Positions 57,011-64,000 of a stretch of DNA of 64,000 nucleotides are shown one piece after another. The position numbers and the translations under genes are program-made. This stretch comes from Megalonaias nervosa. Lineage: Eukaryota > Mollusca > Bivalvia > Unionida > Unionidae. The stretch's first letter is position 1, and every line of letters begins with the position of its first letter. The notes below the pieces were generated by a model. The model saw only the letters and a list, made by a program, of their open reading frames with translations, did not search any database and was not told the origin of the DNA. The DNA is taken from assembly GCA_016617855.1 (NCBI GenBank), contig JAECUM010004441.1, positions 62,001 through 126,000 of the forward strand. Reading direction: 5' to 3'.

Positions 57011-59674
57011 AATATTTTCCTCAATGAAGTATCAACAAGAATATTTTCTGATTTAATGAAAAACCCTAACTATAGACTTTGAAATTTTACAACTGTCCAA
57101 CAATGTCTAAAATCCCACAAAGTAAAACTACTAGTTTTTCTGAGCATTTTGAAAAAAAAATACAGATTATGTGATTCTGCATGTGGATACATGGATAAGT
57201 GCATGTCTTTATATTTCACAAATCCTCCAACAATGCTCAAATCTCTAGATATGATTGGAGCTGGTCTATATATCTGAATAATGGTTGAACATTATGACCC
57301 AACTCCAGCTATTGGGGAGTTGGTTCACATAAAATTTAAAATTAAGCTAGATCAGTCCTTCAGAAGAACTGTCAAGAGTTTGCTCAAATCTGAACAGAGA
57401 CTTATTTCATCAGTTACAATTCAGTTGATGGAAGGTGGTAAAGGATGATTGTTTTGTTGCAATCTGAACTCTAGAATCTAGTGGCCTGTCACACAGCTTT
57501 CTTTAATTTTATTTGCTTGAATCACTTTCTTAACTGAATGCATATCAAATTCAACTAGGATTAAACACAAAGTGGCAGATGAATATCCTCACCTGAATTT
57601 AACAACAAAATCAAAGGCACTGTCTTAAACAGTCCACCTTGGAAGCATCTAATTCAGGTGGGGATTCCTACATTTGCTGTTTATGTTGTTGCAACTCAAT
57701 GGTCATAATCTTAGTAATAGAAAAAAAAGCAAAAACCAACATAGTTCAGTAAAATTCAGCAAGTAATTTATTTCCCTTAATACAAAGTGAAAAATTTAAA
57801 AAGAACTTACAGTATTGTGAATTAAATCCCAAATAATCCTAAAATTTCTATCACAAGTTCAAATATATGGAGTTCCAAATGAATTCCAATGGCGTTCTGA
57901 ATAAATTCTAATACTGAATGTGCCGATGTTCTAATAGCCTTGAATGTGCTAATGTGCCAAAAATCATGATGTATGACAATGATATAATAAAAATGTCCTT
58001 GAATGAATTCACAATAATCTCAAAATATTGATTTAGTCTGGAAATAATGAGCACTTTATAATTTCAGTGAATAATTTAAAGAAATAAATCCTCTCAAGTT
58101 AAAAAACTGAGTACAACAATAAGACTGACATTTTGAAGTAAACAGCATTAATATGAAAAGCTAGGACACGATAACAGAATCAGGATGAGGGTAAACTTCC
58201 TTTCTATAACATTTTAAGTTGTCAACAAGATCATGAATTTCCAGCAAAAAACTAATTTTCCAATACTCAGATACAAGTAAACATGCTCACCTGTATTAAT
58301 AATTATCTGAATATTTAATCTATATCTATAATTATACAGAGATAGATATGTATTATGTTGTTTACAAATTAAGTGTCACTTGTCAGGTAGACCCTTAACT
58401 CATCTGCTGGCCAAGGTCAATCACATAAAATAGATATACATAATATATAATCATGGAGAAAAGCCATAAAGCAATGCAGATTAAATATACATAACAATAT
58501 TTGTTGTTTATGTATTCCAATTCCAACTGTTCACTAACTCTAAAGATAATTTTGGCCATTCTTTCTGGTAATTAAAAAATAAGTATGAAGGCCTAAATAT
58601 TCCAGGCACAATGCACTGTTTCTAAATAAAAAACAATTGAACTATACAATCTCTAATTTCACAACTGTTGTTCCAGAAATTGACACCTATGGTAAAATTT
58701 GAATTGACAATTATCAAACACCAATTATCCCAAGGGATGATTTTTTTATTGTTAACATAGTAGAGGATGAAATAATTTTCTTTCTACTTGTCTACTACAC
58801 TTGACAGACATAGAAAAATTGCATTTCATAATTTAGAACATATTGAATATTATTTTAGCTTGGACAAGCTAAATTATTTTGCTATTTAGTAAGCATTTAT
58901 TAATAATATTTGACTCACTGAATCATTAGGTAATTATGTTATTTATTTTTCATCTTTTGCTGATAGGACTACATATCTTCCTTTTATGTGGAAGTTTGGA
59001 TATTTACTTATTAGGAAGTTGTACCTTAATCATTATTGCTACTGAATTAACTTGATTCTATGTGGTGGGCATGATTCTGCATATGTGCCAAATATACATA
59101 CATACTGTAATAACCTGCATTTATGGAGTACAATATACATGCATGGATATGGTAAATGCTTTTCATACAAGCCACCCAATTCGGTCTCAATTTTTTTTTT
59201 TTAAATCAGTGCATTAACAGTGAATTGCTCAAAATAGCTGACATTAATATTTTCTATGATCCTCTGTTTTGTTTACTTTGTCTTTTAATTGGGAGTATCA
59301 ATGCAGGTGGCTGGCATTCTTGATAATTTGAGTAATTGCTATTTCTAGTTAACCGTTTAAGACTGTATGATACATAATCAATTTATAGCCCCTGTTGTTT
59401 AATTTGTATGCATCATTGCATTTAAGTTTGGTTTTCTCTTCTTTACTTCTTTGGTACATACACATGATGAATGCCCTGTCATGCGGTCTACCTCGGTAAT
59501 ATTGTAAGAATGCATAACAGTTTCAGAAACATTGCGCTGAGCAACAGTATTATAAATTGAGTTTATTCTTGGGACAATACAATCGAAATGTAGTAAGGTG
59601 TAAAATATCGAGTTGATAATTTCTATATCTAATCATTCTGGAAATTGACTAAATATACACATGCAATACTAGCT
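57007..59674. other. Presumed intron DNA
   Basis: Long low-GC stretch with no recognised gene, transposon or tandem repeat. A poly-T run lies near 59190-59201. Confidence 0.4.
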
Positions 59675-59956
59675 CATGTATGTTTGTTGTTGTTGTTGTT
59701 GTTAATGTGGGGCTTAACGCTATTTTTCAGCACACGATAGGCTATACATGGCGGCCAGTATTAATGGTGGAGGAAGAAACCGGGAAATCCCCGGAAAAAA
59801 CCACCGACCCACGAGAAGCTACTGACAAGCTTTCTCACATATCCACATTCGCCGAATCCTAGATTCGAACCCACGCAGACGGAGGTGAGATGGCAGTGAT
59901 CCGTAACGGAGAGCGCTTTAGACCACTCGGCCACTCGGGGCCCCCATGCGTGTTTG
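59675..59956 (-). mobile_element. SINE2 copy, near full length
   Basis: Minus-strand SINE2 (body about 59687-59944). It has the (GTT)n tail at the left and the best preserved tRNA-like head of the family at the right: GAGTGGCCGAGTGGTCTAAAG and GGGTTCGAATC. Flanking repeats CATG..TGTTTG (59675-59686, 59945-59956) match at ten of twelve bases. Confidence 0.92.
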
Positions 59957-59971
59957 AATATTCCAACAAAA

Positions 59972-60105
59972 ATTGTAGGTTTTGTGGGCTTTGTTAGTTG
60001 TGGGTTTTGTGCGGTTTTGTTAGAAGTGTGGGTTTTGTGGGCTATTTTGGTTGTGGGTTTTGTCAGGAGCATATAAGGTTTTGTGGGCTGCTTGTGGGGT
60101 TCAGT
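59972..60105. repeat. GT-rich degenerate repeat with GGG runs
   Basis: GTGGGTTTTGT-type words recur across about 130 bp immediately beyond the SINE2 head, with at least six GGG runs on the plus strand. Strongly strand-asymmetric in an otherwise AT-rich area. The minus frame at 59761-60072 (Lys/Thr/Pro-rich) is a by-product. Confidence 0.75.
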
Positions 60106-60425
60106 TGGCTAGCAGCAATCAAACTAGGAACATCACAGTTACTGTGAGTTTTATTTATTTATGTATTTTTTAAAAATTTTGTTTTGTTTAGTTTATTATA
60201 GAGTTAAGTAACTTTTTGCAGTATGTTGGAGAGTAAATTTTTGTTTAAAGTTTACTTACGCATAAAGCAGTATTTATTTAAGAATGTTTTGGTTGTTTTT
60301 AATTATTTCTCTTTTTCAAAATTAATTGCATTCTAGTAATTTCTAATTTATTTTTTACAAGCAAACTAGATATTGTTATTTCATTTGTTATTTGAAACTC
60401 AGTAATACTCCTCACAGACCAATAC

Positions 60426-60452
60426 TTTTATTTATTTATTTATTTATTTATT
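60426..60452. repeat. (TTTA)n microsatellite
   Basis: About 27 bases of a TTTA tetranucleotide. Confidence 0.9.
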
Positions 60453-62174
60453 AAGTTTCTTTATTTAACTAGTTTTATGAAGCTAAAGGCATAAGAGAAG
60501 TTTCTTTTCACTACAAATATATAATTCCTTTCTTAAATTATAGGTCAAGAAATGTTCTTAGGGAAATAGAATATCTAAGTAATAGTGAGTGCTTTCCTCA
60601 CCGACTTGACATTCTAAATTCAATTCAACAATACTTGATTAATCTAGCAATCTATAAAGACATAATTTATTTAAGTTTCTATTTTATAGTTTACTAGTTA
60701 TGTAAGTCATTGTGAGTGTTTTCCTCACTGACTTGACAGCCAATTTACTTCCATCTATACCACTTCACTTCAAATAAGTATTAAGCTATAGTTGAAGTGT
60801 CAAGTCAAGCAATTGTTTTCCTTGCAGATTTCACATTTCACATATTACAGTCAAGTCATATTTTCTCTTCTGTAGTAAACTTTATTACAACTAAATCCAA
60901 ATATGGTAACTCTTGTATCATTTTCATTCATCTAAAGGAGTAATAATATAATGAACTAACAGTATAGTGCTAATGTGTACCCTGACCTTGTGTGAAGTTA
61001 TCATACACCAAACGGTACCTGAAGACAATGATAGTATTCTGGCCTTGTATACAAACAATAAGACTGTCATGGTTATGAACTGACTTCATTGAAGATTTCT
61101 AAATAATTTAATCATGTTGTGTTATGGTTGAAAAGTAATCAAGAGTTGAGTTTACTCCATTCTCCCCTCCTTAGTCAGCTGATAAGAAGCATACTCATCC
61201 CTGGTGCCGTACTCCAATGTAGTATTATCAGGACCTAGCTCAGCTGTTACAGTACATGCATACATACTCTAAGCTTTTGTCAGTATTCTGTTATCATTTT
61301 TCTGTAGCACAGAAATGCAAGTCCAATAGTCTATATGCTTTTTTAATAAGTATACCACTTTTCATAATATACTTTTATTCATAGTCCATGCAACAAGTTT
61401 GAGTGTTTCAAGAATGAAGGAAAGCATAACAAAAGCCTGTTTGCATAAAGGAGAAAATTCAGGTTTGGTAACCATATTTCATTTCTTAATTACTTCCAAC
61501 AGAGGGAAGAGCCTCTGGTGTGAAAAGATCAAAGTTAACAGCTGTTGATAGTATTTACAAAGAGTGGCAGAGCAGTGATTTTGCCTGAGATGGCAAAACA
61601 CAGGGGGTATTTTGCTGGACTAAAATTATAAAACTAACCTGACTGAGATCTGATGTGTACGAGTTTCAATCTAAATGACAGCAACTGTTGTGTTAATGGG
61701 ATCCCAATTGCTGTCCAGCTGTAGAATTAATGTAGGCAAATCATGTCTGAAGAAAATACAGTCATAGATTAGCTATACTAGAAGTGGTGCATGCAGTTAG
61801 GATTTTTTGCCTTATAACTACTCATATTTAGGAGTAAAAGTAAACAGATGGATATTAATGGATTATACCTTTTTATGTGATGATAAAAGAACAGTTAAGT
61901 TGATAAATGTATCATGCATTGTGTCCACATTCCTCATTTTTTAGGCTTGAAATGCATTCTAGAACTGAAAAGTACAAACTGATAACAAATTTCTGATTTG
62001 TTTTGATGTGGGTATGCTAATAGGTGAACAAAATATTGACACAAGAAGAACCTTAAAAAATCAACACTTACAGAAAAATGATAGCCCCAAGCTATTGTTG
62101 ATATATTAACAGCTCTCAATAATTTCTTCATGTAATTCCTGCAGTAGCCATATTTAGAAGACCAGAAGAAAGTA
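60453..62174. other. Presumed intron DNA with one repeated word
   Basis: GTGAGTG.TTTCCTCAC is present near 60584 and 60710, each followed by .GACTTGACA, within a loosely duplicated ~125-bp context. Otherwise nothing was recognised. Confidence 0.4.
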
Positions 62175-62512
62175 TAATAATAATAATGTGGACATAGTAC
62201 AGTGCCTAATATTTTTAAGCTCTAGAGTATTAGATAACACATCAAATATAAACAAAAACAAGCAGCTTACAAAATAAACACCATAAATTTACAAAACAAA
62301 AACATGCTGACAATAATTAAGTAAGTAAATATCATTAAGTCCTCAAGTCTATTCTTGTAGTCACAATAGTTGAGTTTTAAGAGCACTTTTGAATGAGAAC
62401 ACAGTGTCCTTGTGATCTATGGGCAATTCATTTCATGTAGCTGGGCCCTGGTACACAAAGGAACATTGTCCATATCACTTCATTTTAGCAGGTGGAACAA
62501 TGAGAATACAAG
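62175..62512 (-). mobile_element. Orphan 3' end of the 35-kb LINE family
   Basis: ATAATAATGTGGACATAGTACAG-CCTAAT, AAGCTCTA, AGATAACAC and, after divergent sequence, AACA.TGTCCATATGACTTCA-like and CAATAAGAATA.AAGTG segments match 35355-35590 in order. It ends about ten bases before the SINE2 that starts at 62524. No coding part remains. Confidence 0.75.
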
Positions 62513-62523
62513 TGTTGGAAGGA

Positions 62524-62720
62524 GGGCCCCAAGTGGCTGAGTGGTCTAAAGTGCTCACTGTTACAGATCACTGCCATCTCACCTCTGTCTGTGTGGGTTT
62601 GAGTCTCTGGCTCAGCCAATGTGGGTATGTGAGAAAGCTTGCCAGTAGCTTCTCTTGGGTCGGTGGTTCTTTCCTGGGTTTTCCTGGGTTCTTTCTCCAC
62701 CATTTATACTGGCTGCCATA
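62524..62720 (+). mobile_element. SINE2 copy split by a Tigger insertion
   Basis: Starts GGGCCCCAAGTGGCTGAGTG and proceeds through the full head and body to TACTGGCTGCCATATA, where other copies continue TAGCC. At that point the TA dinucleotide (62721-62722) is followed by a Tigger terminal sequence. The missing 3' third of this SINE should lie beyond the right edge of the window. Confidence 0.88.
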
Positions 62721-64000
62721 TACACCACTCCCTCGATAACTCGCGCACAACGGGGTCCAAAAACATCGACTGCGTTATAAGCGAGGGCGCGAGTTATCGA
62801 GGGACCTATAACAAACAACAAAACAGACAAAGGGATCGACGTAGAGGCAAAAGGGGGGTGGGTTGGGTTGGCATGTTAGTGTTGAATACTCAATAATCGT
62901 GCTACGATTAACTGTGATTAAATATCTCTTCATAGCGGTGTACTTGTTTACTTTTTTCCTCACAGAGTAACATTAATTTCAGGATAACTTACAGTATATT
63001 GAGATCATCAAAACATTATTCCACATGGTTTCCGTTCGCTTAACACATGTACGACTTCGCACATTGTGTACTACGTCACAAATTTTTGTGCTGATTTGGA
63101 TAAATTCTAGTTTTATTGTTTGATCCAAAGTAGACTTTTTTTTATACAAAAGATCGACACTCATTTCGAAAAAACAATGTCGATCGAACGATGGGTAGAT
63201 TTGACTGCAGTAGAAGTAAATTAAAAAAAATAATTTTTTTTTACAAGGGTTAACCATTACCAACATGAATTTAATGGGTCTACAAATTTAAAATAACGTA
63301 AATTAGAACACGATAATACTTGCAGTTTGTGACACGTTTGACAAATATCACTTCACATTTTGAAAACATCTGTTCATTTTTTTAGTATTTTTTTTTGTGT
63401 TACTCTTTGATTTCTCTGCCGCCTCTGTGTATTGTTCACGGATAATTATCTCTCTGAGCTGGTATGGATAATTACATGCGACTTCCTGATTCGTTGAGCG
63501 TATTTCTCCCGACAATGAATTTTGTTTAATTCTATGTTGGCGCTGGAATCTCCAAAGCCATCCATGGCCTGCCCTAAAACGAGATTCATTCTCCATACTT
63601 TTTGTCATTTTTTTCTGCTTGGGCCTTGAGAATCGTTCCTGAGATGGGAACACCTTGTTCACGTTGCTGTGTGAACCATGCGTACACAGCATCATCTAAT
63701 TCAGTATCGTTTGCAGTCCGTGCTCGTTTTTGTTTGATCCTATTATCTGAATCAACATCATGTAAATAATCCCGAAGTTTCTGCTTATCCTTAAGCCAAC
63801 CTCTAAATGTCGACTCAGCAATTGTTTAGTTCATTGCAAATGTTGGATCTCGCTTCGCCATTATGAACCCTATCTATGATGCACAGCCTTTCGCTTACTT
63901 CCTTTGCTCTCCATGGTCACATTTACAAATGATTAGGATACATTACTGATATTGTATACTTTAGTGATGTTAAGTACATAAAAATGTGAAACAATTTTCG
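62721..64000 (-). mobile_element. Second Tigger/pogo-like element, one end in window
   Basis: From C62723 the element begins CACCACTCCCTCGATAACTC. Its first ~85 bp form an inverted structure (CCTCGATAACTCGCG and its complement ending near 62806). A transposase remnant on the minus strand lies at 63348-63910, so the in-window end is the 3' end of the element. The other terminal repeat is beyond 64000. The terminal sequence differs from that of the 19.9-kb element, so it is a different subfamily, shared with the fragment at 39278. Confidence 0.85.
63348..63910 (-). pseudogene. Tigger-like transposase DNA-binding half, broken
   Basis: Minus strand, in order across three frames. RLCIIDRVHNGEARSNICNE and ESTFRGWLKDK form a psq-type helix-turn-helix. 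They are followed by LDDAVYAWFTQQREQGVPIS and, in the 63348-63695 frame, RAGHGWLWRFQRQHRIKQ, matching the CENP-B-type DNA-binding domain. It runs on to QLREIIIREQYTE and then loses similarity where the DDE catalytic domain should start. Frameshifts and loss of the catalytic domain make it non-functional. Confidence 0.8.

Overview
The window looks like metazoan, low-GC, non-coding DNA. The mix of tRNA-derived SINEs, a Ty3/gypsy element, a CR1/Rex1-like LINE, hAT and Tigger/pogo DNA transposons and long (TA)n, (GA)n and (ATT)n microsatellites suggests a lophotrochozoan, most likely a mollusc. That assignment is inference from repeat style only. There is no bacterial or viral gene organisation, no rRNA, no credible functional tRNA and no CRISPR. 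No complete protein gene was found. Almost every open frame of 60-130 codons is microsatellite, SINE, transposon remnant or chance.

The best host-gene signal is on the minus strand. Five short exon candidates (46102-46140, 31633-31657, 27660-27688, 5037-5090, 161-340) each have an AG acceptor and a GT donor. They stay open and join in phase across all four junctions, giving 109 codons. The last exon encodes a tyrosine-containing stretch (LVYEP, EYAAV, LYAQV) that resembles a receptor cytoplasmic tail. If real, the window is mostly introns of one gene whose 5' and 3' parts lie outside it. The 3'-most exon is the strongest; the others are progressively more tentative.

Layout: 1-9 kb is mostly unremarkable intron-like DNA with a few microsatellites and a SINE2 fragment. 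9-11.7 kb holds two SINE1 copies with intact target-site duplications. 11.75-16.15 kb is a complete-ended but decayed Ty3/gypsy retrotransposon on the minus strand (5-bp target duplication, 255-bp LTRs, broken gag-pol). 17.4-19.57 kb is a complex of oppositely oriented ~1.1-kb LTRs forming a long foldback. 19.7-24.6 kb is a decayed hAT transposon into which a Tigger-like deletion derivative (19919-21807) was inserted. 25-28.8 kb carries microsatellites, a SINE2 and a ~255-bp tandem repeat. 28.8-33.3 kb has two SINE1 copies, old satellite units and a 124-bp hairpin. 35.35-38.03 kb is a decayed non-LTR retrotransposon on the minus strand. 39.28 kb is a Tigger end fragment, and 39.64-40.72 kb a ~90-122-bp tandem array. 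43.5 kb is a SINE2. 48.4 kb is a tRNA-Lys-like SINE remnant, and 48.83-49.93 kb a solo LTR with a TATAT duplication. 50-56.9 kb holds copies of an (ATT)n-bearing dispersed repeat, a small MITE, an inverted array of the 32-kb satellite, a SINE1, a THAP-domain remnant and a truncated SINE2. 59.7-62.7 kb has two more SINE2 copies and an orphan LINE 3' end. From 62.72 kb to the window end a second Tigger-like element interrupts a SINE2.

Insertion order can be read from nesting: the 19.9-kb Tigger is younger than the hAT, and the 62.7-kb Tigger is younger than the SINE2 it splits. Percent divergence and family names beyond the superfamily level were not computed.
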